From: Calditrichota bacterium
Lineage (GTDB): Bacteria; Calditrichota; Calditrichia; Calditrichales; J004
Direction of reading: 5' to 3'
Length of the DNA stretch: 49,501 nucleotides
NCBI GenBank assembly: GCA_003696775.1
Contig: RFFS01000119.1
Location: forward strand, 1-49,501
The position numbers and the translations under genes are program-made. Numbering within the stretch: the stretch's first letter is position 1; each line of letters begins with the position of its first letter. Under the pieces are notes generated by a model. The model saw nothing but the letters and a program-made list of their open reading frames with translations. It was not told the origin of the DNA and made no database searches. Shown piece after piece: positions 42,498 through 49,501 of the stretch.

Positions 42498-43173
42498 TTC
42501 TGGCCATTGAAAGCAGTGACCGCTTATGCAGCGTTGCCCTGTGGCATGAGGGACAAACCGTTATCGCCTTTGAAAGCGAACTACCCATGCAGCATACCCG
42601 TCTGCTTGGTGGTTGGGTGGAACAGGCTCTGGCTTTTGCCGCGGATCAACCGGCATTTCAAAACCAGGCTCCCCGGGCGGTGGTGGTGGCCAACGGCCCC
42701 GGATCGTTCACCGGTTTGCGCATCGGCGTCAGTTACGCCCGAGGTTTTCCTATGGTCGGGACTTGCCCGTCGTGGCCCTCTCCAACCATCAGATATTGGC
42801 CGTGCAGCACCCACACTTCGGCCTTAAAGACCCCGGTATCAGCCTGATCCGTAGCCGGGCGGGTGAAGTATATATGGCCCGCATGGAGAGTGACAGCGGC
42901 TATCCGCGTATCCTGGAGCATAAGGTGATGGCGCTGGATAAGGTACGGGAAGCACTGGAAGGCATAGGCTGGATCACTCTTTCACCCTACCTGCATGTGG
43001 ATGAAAACAGAAAAGCCGAATGGCAAACAGAAGATAGAATCGTCCACACTAAAACCGCTTATCATGCCGCGCTTCTGGCGCCGTTGGGTCAGCTCAAACT
43101 GGAACGCTTTGGCGCGGATGAGGACAAAGCGCTGGACCCGCTCTATATTCATCCCTTCGCGGGGCGTTTATGA
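42494..43173 (+). pseudogene. tsaB: TsaB, t6A complex subunit, with an apparent single-base frameshift
   Basis: TsaB is the inactive paralogue that pairs with TsaD to make t6A, an essential tRNA modification in most bacteria. The front (42494 to about 42750) has ILAIESSDRLCSVALW, the MQHTRLL segment, and VVVANGPGSFTGLRIGVSYARGF. The rest continues in another frame with YGRDLPVVALSNHQIL, IRSRAGEVYMARM and a tail ending LYIHPFAGRL. The break is at a T4 run (42745-42748); one extra T gives a 226-residue protein reading ...GFSYGRDLPVVAL, close to the usual length. Since the gene is normally essential, a sequence error is the simplest explanation. It overlaps tsaE and rimI by four bases each. Confidence 0.85.
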
Positions 43174-43607
43174 GTCTCCGCTTCCGGCGCATGCACCCGG
43201 AAGACCTGGACCGGGTTTGGGCCATCGAACAGGCGGCGTTTACGGACCCCTGGACGCGGGATATGCTGGCCGCCGAATTACAACCGGACTATTTCCGGCA
43301 TCCCATCGTACTGGAAATGCACAACCGCGTGGAAGGCTATGCTCTGTTATGGGTGTTTGATGATGAAATATATCTGAACAATATCGCCATAAACCCGGAA
43401 AATCAAAGAAAAGGTTTGGGCTTGAAATTTTTAAACTATATATTTGAACGCTTCCGTTCGGGAGGCATCCTGCATCTGGAAGTGCGTCCTTCCAATAAAG
43501 CCGCCGTTCAGTTATATTCCCGTTGCGGTTTCGCCCCGGTGGGCATCCGTCGCGGTTACTATTCCGATGGCGAGGACGCGTTGATTATGCAAAAAGAATT
43601 AGAATGA
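43170..43607 (+). CDS. rimI: Ribosomal protein S18 alanine N-acetyltransferase RimI-like
   Basis: This 145-aa GNAT acetyltransferase matches RimI, which acetylates the N-terminus of S18. It opens with FRRMHPEDLDRVWAIEQAAFTDPWT, has EIYLNNIAINPENQRKGLGLKFL (the acetyl-CoA binding loop Q-R-K-G-L-G), and HLEVRPSNKAAVQLYSRCGFAPVGIRRGYY near the end, all typical. It overlaps tsaB by 4 bases; the tsaE-tsaB-rimI order is common in bacteria. Confidence 0.93.
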   Translation: MSLRFRRMHPEDLDRVWAIEQAAFTDPWTRDMLAAELQPDYFRHPIVLEMHNRVEGYALLWVFDDEIYLNNIAINPENQRKGLGLKFLNYIFERFRSGGILHLEVRPSNKAAVQLYSRCGFAPVGIRRGYYSDGEDALIMQKELE

Positions 43608-43616
43608 GGCACAGCT

Positions 43617-44471
43617 ATGGATTGGTTTAAACGTAAAAAGAAAATAAGCACCTCGGCGCCCAAAAAGGATGTGCCGGACGGTTTATGGGTTAAATGCGAC
43701 GGCTGCGGAACCATCATCTATAAAAAAGAACTGGAAAAAAAATATTACGTATGTTCGCAATGCGACCACCATTTTCGCGTGGGCAGCGATGTCTATATCG
43801 ATTTATTGTTTGATGAAGGCACCTTTAAGGAATTCAACGCCGATATCGCTTCCGATGACCCACTGGACTTCACCGATGTCAAAAGTTACCGCGATAAATA
43901 TCAGGCCACCGTTAAAAAAACCGGCCTTAAAGAAGCGGTGATCACCGGAACGGGCAAGATGAACAAAATACCCGTTGTGGCGGCATTGATGGATTTTCGC
44001 TTCATGGGCGGCAGCATGGGCTCGGTTGTGGGGGAAAAAATCGGCCGGGCCATCGATATGGCCTGGAAGAAAAAACAGCCCTTAATCATCCTTTCCGCTT
44101 CCGGCGGCGCGCGCATGCACGAAGGGGTGCTGAGTTTGATGCAACTGGCCAAAACCAGCGCCAAGCTGGCCCGCCTGGCGGAGCGCAACATCCCCTATAT
44201 CTCACTGTTGACCAACCCCACTACGGGCGGCACCACCGCCAGTTACGCCATGCTGGGCGATGTGCATATCGCCGAACCGGGCGCGCTGATCGGTTTTGCC
44301 GGGCCGCGGGTGATCAAGCAAACCATCGGGCAGGATTTGCCGCCCGGTTTTCAGCGCAGCGAGTTCGTTCGGGATCACGGCTTTTTGGACCTCATCGTCC
44401 ACCGTCATGAACTGAAACAACGCATCAGTGACATACTGGCCTTCTTCAAACATAAAAATCCGGCCAAATAA
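43617..44471 (+). CDS. accD: Acetyl-CoA carboxylase carboxyltransferase subunit beta
   Basis: AccD forms the carboxyltransferase with AccA and starts fatty acid synthesis by producing malonyl-CoA. The 284-aa product has a four-cysteine zinc ribbon (CDGCGTIIY and CSQCDHHF) near residues 28-50. The crotonase-like part has MDFRFMGGSMGSVVGEK, ILSASGGARMHEGVLSL, TGGTTASYAMLGDVHIAEPGALIGFAGPRV. GAGG precedes the ATG. It is 9 bases after rimI and ends in a terminator. accA is not in the window. Confidence 0.95.
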   Translation: MDWFKRKKKISTSAPKKDVPDGLWVKCDGCGTIIYKKELEKKYYVCSQCDHHFRVGSDVYIDLLFDEGTFKEFNADIASDDPLDFTDVKSYRDKYQATVKKTGLKEAVITGTGKMNKIPVVAALMDFRFMGGSMGSVVGEKIGRAIDMAWKKKQPLIILSASGGARMHEGVLSLMQLAKTSAKLARLAERNIPYISLLTNPTTGGTTASYAMLGDVHIAEPGALIGFAGPRVIKQTIGQDLPPGFQRSEFVRDHGFLDLIVHRHELKQRISDILAFFKHKNPAK

Positions 44472-44477
44472 TATTCG

Positions 44478-44500
44478 GGGCTCTTTGCGAGCCCTTTTTT
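44478..44500 (+). terminator. Rho-independent terminator after accD
   Basis: GGGCTC and GAGCCC pair perfectly over a TTTGC loop and are followed by six T. It lies six bases after the accD stop. Confidence 0.9.
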
Positions 44501-44543
44501 GTTTAACATCCTTTAAACTCCGGTATAAAAGAAGGGAACCCTT

Positions 44544-45305
44544 ATGCCTTCCATATTAGTGGTCAATGACGACGGCATTTACGCTCCCGGCATCAAGGCG
44601 CTGGCCGATGGTTTACGCGCCGTGGGCGAGGTCACCGTTGTCGCCCCCCTGGCGGAACGCAGCGCCGTGGGACACGCCATCACTGTTTACGATCCTTTGC
44701 GTGTTGTGGAAATAGAACGCGACGGCCGTTTTTTTGGCCATGCCGTCAGCGGCACGCCGGCGGATTGTGTTAAAATAGCCGTTAAATGCCTCATGAATGC
44801 CCCGCCGGATATCGTGGTGAGCGGTATCAATCAGGGTTCCAACACCGCCACCAACGTCATCTATTCCGGTACGGTATCCGCAGCGGCGGAAGGGGTCATC
44901 ATGGGCATTCCGGCCATCGCCGTTTCTCTGGTCAGCTTTGATAAAAAGGAATTCACCTATGCCGCGAAGGTGGCCGCGCATTTAACCGGCCTGGTGCTGG
45001 AAAAAGGTCTTCCCCCGCGCACGCTGCTTAATGTGAACGTACCCGCCCTGCCGGAACAGGAAATTAAAGATGTGCGGCCCTCCCGCCAGGGCGAAGGACG
45101 GTATGAGGAATGGTTTGACAAACGTCATGACCCGCAAAACCGACCCTATTACTGGATGGCGGGCAAACGCATGATTTTGGACAATGAGGACGATGTGGAC
45201 GATGTGGTTGTGATGCACAACAACGTCGCCGTCACCCCGATTCAATATGACCTAACCCATCACGCTTTTTTAAAGGAACTGGCCTCGTGGAAACTCAAAC
45301 CTTAG
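44544..45305 (+). CDS. surE: 5'/3'-nucleotidase SurE
   Basis: SurE removes phosphate from nucleoside 5'- and 3'-monophosphates in stressed or stationary cells. The 253-aa product has the metal-binding start [70 protein letters not shown], and the late [12 protein letters not shown]. All key residues (N, D-D, S, N) are kept. GAAGGGA precedes the ATG. It overlaps the guaA start by 19 bases. Confidence 0.95.
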   Translation: MPSILVVNDDGIYAPGIKALADGLRAVGEVTVVAPLAERSAVGHAITVYDPLRVVEIERDGRFFGHAVSGTPADCVKIAVKCLMNAPPDIVVSGINQGSNTATNVIYSGTVSAAAEGVIMGIPAIAVSLVSFDKKEFTYAAKVAAHLTGLVLEKGLPPRTLLNVNVPALPEQEIKDVRPSRQGEGRYEEWFDKRHDPQNRPYYWMAGKRMILDNEDDVDDVVVMHNNVAVTPIQYDLTHHAFLKELASWKLKP

Positions 45306-46840
45306 GACATGAAACCATACTGATCCTGGATTTCGGATCACAATACACGCAACTGATCGCCCGGCGCGTGCGCGAAGCGGGCGTGTTCTGTGAAATCCAC
45401 CCCTATAACCATCCCTGGCGGCAAAACCGCCCGGCCAGGCTTAAGGGCATAATTCTGTCGGGCAGCCCGTTTTCAGTGAATGATGAACAGGCCCCGTTGA
45501 TATCCGCGGACATCTACGACAGCGGCGTGCCGGTTCTCGGCATTTGCTATGGCTTGCAGCTCACCAGCCATCTGCTGGGCGGCCGGGTGGCCGCTTCTTC
45601 CAAAAAGGAATACGGCCGCGCCCGCCTGCATATCAAACAAAATTCCCCATTATTTAAGGATTTACCCCCTGCCTGCGATGTCTGGATGAGTCACGGTGAT
45701 AAAGTGTTGGAACTACCCGATGGATTTGAAGCCATAGCCACCACGGACAATTCCCCCTACGCCGCCATTCAACATCATTCACAACCGCTATACGGACTGC
45801 AATTTCATCCGGAGGTGGTACATAGCGAACACGGCGCGGACATCATTAAAAACTTTTTATTTCATATTTGCGGCTGCAGCGGCGACTGGTCGGCAAACTC
45901 CTTTGTGGAAGAAAGCATCCGTCATATCCGCGAGGTGGTCGGCGATAAGCAGGTGCTGCTTGGTTTAAGCGGCGGCGTGGACTCCAGCGTGGCCGCGGTT
46001 TTGATTCATAAAGCCATCGGCGATCAGCTTCATTGTATGTTCATCGATACCGGATTGCTGCGTCTCAATGAAGCCCGCCAGGTAGAAAAGATGTTCCGTG
46101 ACGCCTACAATATCCGCCTGACGGTCATCGATAGCGCGGCATCTTTCTACAAGGCGCTGAAAGGGGTTACCGATCCCGAGCATAAAAGAAAAATAATCGG
46201 GCATGAATTTATTAATGTTTTTGAGTCGGAATCCCGAAGATTGGGAGACTTTACCTTTTTAGCCCAGGGCACGCTTTATCCGGATGTCATCGAAAGCGTT
46301 TCTTTTAAAGGCCCCTCGGCAACCATCAAATCCCATCATAACGTGGGCGGTTTGCCGGAAAAAATGGGCTTTAAATTGCTGGAACCCCTGCGCGAACTTT
46401 TTAAGGATGAAGTACGCGCCGTGGGGAAAACACTGGGGCTGCCGGCGCATCTGATCGGACGCCACCCTTTTCCGGGGCCGGGTCTGGCTGTGCGCATCCT
46501 GGGCGAAATTACGCCGGAACGGGTTCACCTTTTGCAAAAGGCGGACGATATTTATATGGAAGAACTGCGAAAAGCCGGCCTGTACGACGCAATCTGGCAG
46601 GCCTTTGCCGTTTTTATTCCGGTTAACACCGTGGGCGTGATGGGTGATGAACGCACCTATGAGTCGGTTGTGGGCCTGCGTGCTGTGAACAGCGTGGATG
46701 GCATGACCGCCGACTGGTACCCGATGCCGTATGAGGTGCTGGGACGTGTCTCCAATCGAATAATTAACGAAGTAAAAGGAATCAACCGGGTGGTGTACGA
46801 TGTGAGTTCCAAACCGCCGGCCACCATCGAATGGGAATAA
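45287..46840 (+). CDS. guaA: GMP synthase (glutamine-hydrolysing) GuaA
   Basis: GuaA aminates XMP to GMP. The 517-aa product has a class I glutamine amidotransferase front ([18 protein letters not shown], the nucleophile loop GICYGLQL, and [11 protein letters not shown]). An ATP pyrophosphatase domain follows ([19 protein letters not shown]), then the C-terminal dimerisation part ([27 protein letters not shown]). The start is GTG at 45287, inside the end of surE; no ATG fits the family start. It is 17 bases before glmS. Confidence 0.96.
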   Translation: METQTLGHETILILDFGSQYTQLIARRVREAGVFCEIHPYNHPWRQNRPARLKGIILSGSPFSVNDEQAPLISADIYDSGVPVLGICYGLQLTSHLLGGRVAASSKKEYGRARLHIKQNSPLFKDLPPACDVWMSHGDKVLELPDGFEAIATTDNSPYAAIQHHSQPLYGLQFHPEVVHSEHGADIIKNFLFHICGCSGDWSANSFVEESIRHIREVVGDKQVLLGLSGGVDSSVAAVLIHKAIGDQLHCMFIDTGLLRLNEARQVEKMFRDAYNIRLTVIDSAASFYKALKGVTDPEHKRKIIGHEFINVFESESRRLGDFTFLAQGTLYPDVIESVSFKGPSATIKSHHNVGGLPEKMGFKLLEPLRELFKDEVRAVGKTLGLPAHLIGRHPFPGPGLAVRILGEITPERVHLLQKADDIYMEELRKAGLYDAIWQAFAVFIPVNTVGVMGDERTYESVVGLRAVNSVDGMTADWYPMPYEVLGRVSNRIINEVKGINRVVYDVSSKPPATIEWE

Positions 46841-46857
46841 ATCAGGGAGAATGAGTT

Positions 46858-48684
46858 ATGTGTGGAATTGTAGGATATCTCGGTAAAAAAGAAGCCGCGC
46901 CCATATTGGTAGGCGGACTGAAACGGCTTGAATACCGCGGCTACGACTCCGCAGGCATCGCCGTGCAAAATGGCACGGGTATTCATGTCGTAAAGGAAGT
47001 AGGCAAAATCCGCAATCTGGAAGAAGCGGTCACGGATCGCGAACTGAAAGGCGTGGTGGGTATCGGCCACACACGCTGGGCGACACACGGGGAACCCAAC
47101 CGGGAAAACGCCCACCCCCATACCGACAGCACCGGTAATATTGTGCTGATTCACAATGGCATCATCGAAAATTATGCCGCGCTCCGGCAAATGCTTAAGG
47201 AAAAAGGGCATACCTTTAAATCCGAAACCGATACCGAAGTGCTGGCGCACCTTATCGAAGAGTTTTACACCGACGATATCGAAGCCGCCATTCGCAACGC
47301 CCTGCACGAAGTGGACGGCACCTATGGCGTGGCGGTGGTCAGCGCCTATCAGCCCAATCATATCTTTGTGGCGCGCAAAGGCAGCCCTATCGTTATCGGC
47401 GTGGGCGAGGGCGAATATTTTGTGGCCTCCGATGTAACGCCGCTGGTCCCCTACACCCGCGACGTGTTCTATCTTGATGATTACGAAATGGCGATCATCA
47501 ATGAAAAAGGGATTGCCACCAAAACCATAGAAAACAAAAAAATTAAAAAGAAGGTGGAACGCGTCACCATCGAGCTGGAATCCATTGAAAAAGGCGGATT
47601 CGACCATTTCATGCTCAAGGAAATCTACGAGCAGCCCAAAACCATCATGGATGCCATGCGCGGCCGCATCATCAAGGAAGAAGGTATCGTTAAGCTGGGA
47701 GGGCTGGCCGCCGTGGAAGACCGCCTGGTAAATGCCAACAAAATCATCATCACCGCTTCCGGCACATCCTGGCATGCCGGTTTGATCGGCGAATATCTGA
47801 TTGAGGAATTTTGCCGTATTCCCGTGGAAGTGGAATACGCCTCGGAATTCCGCTACCGCGACCCCATCGTGGGTGAAAATGATGTGATCATAGCCATATC
47901 GCAATCGGGTGAAACCGCCGACACCCTGGCCGCCCTGCGCGAGGGCAAGCGCAAGGGAGCGCTGGTTATCGGCGTGGTGAATGCCGTGGGCTCCACCATC
48001 GCCCGGGAAACCGACGCCGGTGTGTATATCCACGCCGGGCCGGAAATCGGCGTGGCCAGCACCAAGGCCTTTACTTCCCAGGTCACCGTTCTTTCATTAA
48101 TCACAATGATGATCGCCCGCCGTCGAAACATGAGCGCTGAAATGGGCCGGGACATGGTAAACGAACTGTTGCGTATTCCGGAAAAAGTCCAGATCATTTT
48201 ACATCAAAACGATTACATCCGCGATTTTGCCCGCCGTTATACCAACGAGCGGAACTTCCTTTACCTGGGCCGCGGGTACAACTTTCCGGTGGCCCTCGAA
48301 GGCGCCCTGAAGCTGAAGGAAATTTCCTACATCCACGCCGAAGGCTATCCCGCCGCGGAAATGAAACACGGCCCCATCGCCCTGATCGACAAAGACATGC
48401 CGGTGGTTTTTCTGGCCACCAGGGACGCCATCTACGATAAGGTGATCAGCAACATCGAAGAAGTAAAGGCGCGCGGCGGACGTATTATTTGTATTGCCAC
48501 GCAGGGTGATGATAAAATTCAAAATTACGCCGATCATGTGATCTATGTGCCGGAAACGCTGAATGCGCTGATGCCCCTGCTTTCGGTGATTCCCCTGCAA
48601 CTGCTTTCCTATCATGTGGCGGTCATGCGCGGCTGCGATGTGGATCAACCGCGTAACCTGGCCAAAAGCGTAACAGTGGAATAA
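46858..48684 (+). CDS. glmS: Glutamine-fructose-6-phosphate aminotransferase GlmS
   Basis: GlmS makes glucosamine-6-phosphate, the first step to UDP-GlcNAc for peptidoglycan and lipopolysaccharide. The 608-aa product starts MCGIVGYLG with the catalytic Cys after Met. It has RLEYRGYDSAG, HTRWATHGEPNRENAHPH, two SIS sugar isomerase domains (SGTSWHAGLIGEYL, ISQSGETADTLAALR, STKAFTSQ, YLGRGYNFPVALEGALKLKE) and the end QPRNLAKSVTVE. GGGAGAATG precedes the ATG. It is 17 bases after guaA, so no glmS ribozyme precedes it, and it ends in a terminator. Confidence 0.97.
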   Translation: MCGIVGYLGKKEAAPILVGGLKRLEYRGYDSAGIAVQNGTGIHVVKEVGKIRNLEEAVTDRELKGVVGIGHTRWATHGEPNRENAHPHTDSTGNIVLIHNGIIENYAALRQMLKEKGHTFKSETDTEVLAHLIEEFYTDDIEAAIRNALHEVDGTYGVAVVSAYQPNHIFVARKGSPIVIGVGEGEYFVASDVTPLVPYTRDVFYLDDYEMAIINEKGIATKTIENKKIKKKVERVTIELESIEKGGFDHFMLKEIYEQPKTIMDAMRGRIIKEEGIVKLGGLAAVEDRLVNANKIIITASGTSWHAGLIGEYLIEEFCRIPVEVEYASEFRYRDPIVGENDVIIAISQSGETADTLAALREGKRKGALVIGVVNAVGSTIARETDAGVYIHAGPEIGVASTKAFTSQVTVLSLITMMIARRRNMSAEMGRDMVNELLRIPEKVQIILHQNDYIRDFARRYTNERNFLYLGRGYNFPVALEGALKLKEISYIHAEGYPAAEMKHGPIALIDKDMPVVFLATRDAIYDKVISNIEEVKARGGRIICIATQGDDKIQNYADHVIYVPETLNALMPLLSVIPLQLLSYHVAVMRGCDVDQPRNLAKSVTVE

Positions 48685-48718
48685 TCCTTTCACCCTGAGC
48701 AAAACATCATTTCTCCTT

Positions 48719-48747
48719 AACCCGGATAGTCCTTATCCGGGTTTTTT
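48719..48747 (+). terminator. Rho-independent terminator after glmS
   Basis: AACCCGGATA and TATCCGGGTT form a perfect 10-bp stem over a GTCCT loop, followed by T-rich DNA. It lies 34 bases after the glmS stop. Confidence 0.93.
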
Positions 48748-48937
48748 ATTTTCAACCACGTCATATATTTTACCCATGAGCTACCCGGACGTCCCATGCC
48801 GGTTCCTCCTGATTCAACGGCCCCCACCATCCCTTTGTCGCAACATAGCGACTCTCTTTCCGCACCCCATGTCGGCATTTAAAGACAAGCAGGGACGAGA
48901 CTACCATCTAAGCTCAATAAAAACAACGTGACGCCTT

Positions 48938-48953
48938 TTGGCATAGTATTTGC
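48938..48953 (+). promoter_or_regulatory. Sigma-54-type -24/-12 promoter candidate
   Basis: TTGGCATAGTATTTGC matches the sigma-54 consensus TTGGCAYR-N4-TTGC with the exact GG-N10-GC spacing. It predicts a start near 48965, 30 bases before the ATG at 48995. An NtrC-family activator is encoded in this window at 36811-38167 (interrupted as read), which makes a sigma-54 regulon in this organism likely. Confidence 0.5.
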
Positions 48954-48994
48954 GTTTCAAGCATGACCGTCCACATTTAAGAAAGGAGAGCGTC

Positions 48995-49501
48995 ATGTTT
49001 CGCCGATCAATGCTATATGCCTTGTTTTTAACCGCGTGGTGCGCGGCGGGCCAACCGACCTTGTCATTCCCGCCGGGTTACGAAGAGGGGTTGCGTCCCG
49101 TAAAAGCCCTTACCGGACACATCCCCGAGCCCTTTCTTCCTTCTCCCGACAACCCGACTGCCCTTCAGGAGGCAACCGGTCGCCACGCCCCTACCGAAAC
49201 GCCTTTGCTTAAAACAACATTGGGGGGCGAAGTTCCGGACAGTGTTATTTACCGGTTATCTTCCACGGATGTATATAAGGAAACATTTACCTTTGATGCC
49301 CGGGGAAATATATTGGAGCATACTTTACAATATCAAAATCCTCAAACCCTGGCCTGGGAAAATGACAGCCGTTATAGTTATACATACGATGGTCAGGGGC
49401 GGATTGAAAGCTATATGGACGCATACTGGAACGCCAATTCTTCCAGTTGGGAAAAAAGCACCCGTACCGTTTACGCATATAACGAGCAGGACTTATTACA
49501 A
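48995..49501 (+). CDS. Secreted protein with YD-repeat-like segments, runs off the window
   Basis: The frame is open from the ATG at 48995 to the window end (169 codons). A strong AAGGAGAG precedes the start. The product begins with a signal peptide (MLYALFLTAWCAAGQ) and a proline-rich stretch of about 60 residues. Repeats follow that resemble RHS/YD-type units: ETFTFDARGNILEHTLQYQN, RYSYTYDGQGRIESYMDAYW, and TVYAYNEQDLLQ. In FCB bacteria similar proteins are exported, often with a T9SS sorting domain at the end that is not visible here. It is preceded by a sigma-54-like promoter. Function unknown. Confidence 0.72.
   Translation, partial: MFRRSMLYALFLTAWCAAGQPTLSFPPGYEEGLRPVKALTGHIPEPFLPSPDNPTALQEATGRHAPTETPLLKTTLGGEVPDSVIYRLSSTDVYKETFTFDARGNILEHTLQYQNPQTLAWENDSRYSYTYDGQGRIESYMDAYWNANSSSWEKSTRTVYAYNEQDLLQ

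Larger units (their letters stand above)
48685..48994. other. 310-base gap between glmS and the last gene
   Basis: Besides the glmS terminator (48719-48747) and the sigma-54-like promoter (48938-48953), both listed separately, I see no coding frame, repeat or RNA gene in this stretch. Confidence 0.6.

Noticed and set aside
46841-46857. Possible glmS ribozyme before glmS
   Set aside because: Only 17 bases separate guaA from glmS, too short for the ribozyme, which is also restricted mainly to Gram-positive bacteria.
46657-48033. 458-codon open frame on the minus strand opposite guaA and glmS
   Set aside because: It lies opposite two secure, conserved genes, its product is low-complexity (His, Gly, Phe rich) and it has no ribosome binding site; it is a shadow of codon usage on the other strand.
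1-49501. CRISPR arrays, tRNA or rRNA genes, insertion sequences, prophage
   Set aside because: I looked for regularly spaced repeats, tRNA-like T-arm strings, transposase or integrase motifs and terminal inverted repeats and found none that I could support.

Overview
The window (49.5 kb, both strands coding, compact operons, roughly even base composition) looks like a chromosome segment of a Gram-negative bacterium of the FCB group, most likely Calditrichota/KSB1-like or a neighbouring lineage. The reasons are a type IX secretion (T9SS) C-terminal sorting domain with the NYPNPFNPST signature, PorV/PorQ-like and FadL-like outer-membrane proteins, an outer-membrane barrel fused to helix-hairpin-helix domains, lipoproteins with lipoboxes, and a eukaryotic-like citrate synthase. 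The taxonomic call is inference from gene content.

Layout. (1) 1-6.6 kb: the edge of a BrnT-type toxin gene, tex, a lone receiver protein, a sodium:solute symporter, a YqaA membrane protein, a TRIC/UPF0126 protein, a Rof-like Rho antiterminator and the lipoprotein MsrA. (2) 6.6-12.9 kb, minus strand: a nearly complete molybdenum-cofactor operon, moaA - MOT1-type molybdate transporter - moaD - moeB(rhodanese) - moaE - moaC/moaB fusion - moeA, with a structured leader before moaA that resembles a Moco riboswitch; mobA follows at 14 kb next to a T9SS cargo protein. (3) 14.7-24.1 kb, minus strand: five exported-protein genes: a 1008-aa lamin-tail/OB-fold protein, a PorV-like protein, a HhH-domain outer-membrane barrel, a FadL-like barrel and a UshA/5'-nucleotidase. 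The combination of DNA-binding folds with nucleotide hydrolysis suggests extracellular DNA or nucleotide scavenging (inference). (4) 24.4-29.0 kb: an ECF sigma factor; then a HEAT-repeat/cyclophilin lipoprotein, a TPR protein and a membrane histidine kinase.

(5) 29.1-33.1 kb, plus strand: an unrecognised 562-aa membrane-anchored coiled protein, a PilM-like protein and a PilO-like protein, running into rsmD, coaD, pta, an FmdB zinc ribbon and citrate synthase. (6) 36.8-41.8 kb, minus strand: a DUF4143-type ATPase, a histidine kinase with FG-GAP-like sensor repeats and an NtrC-family regulator. All three are interrupted (frameshifts or an in-frame stop). (7) 42.1-48.7 kb, plus strand: tsaE, tsaB (also frameshifted), rimI, accD, surE, guaA and glmS. 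(8) The right edge opens a secreted YD-repeat-like protein preceded by a good sigma-54-type -24/-12 promoter.

The most noteworthy points are the possible extracellular nucleic-acid operon, the PilM/PilO-like three-gene module with an unknown 562-aa partner, the candidate Moco riboswitch, Shine-Dalgarno sequences made from the diglycine codons of moaA and moaD, and five reading-frame lesions packed into 6 kb. Those lesions are as likely to be assembly errors as biology.
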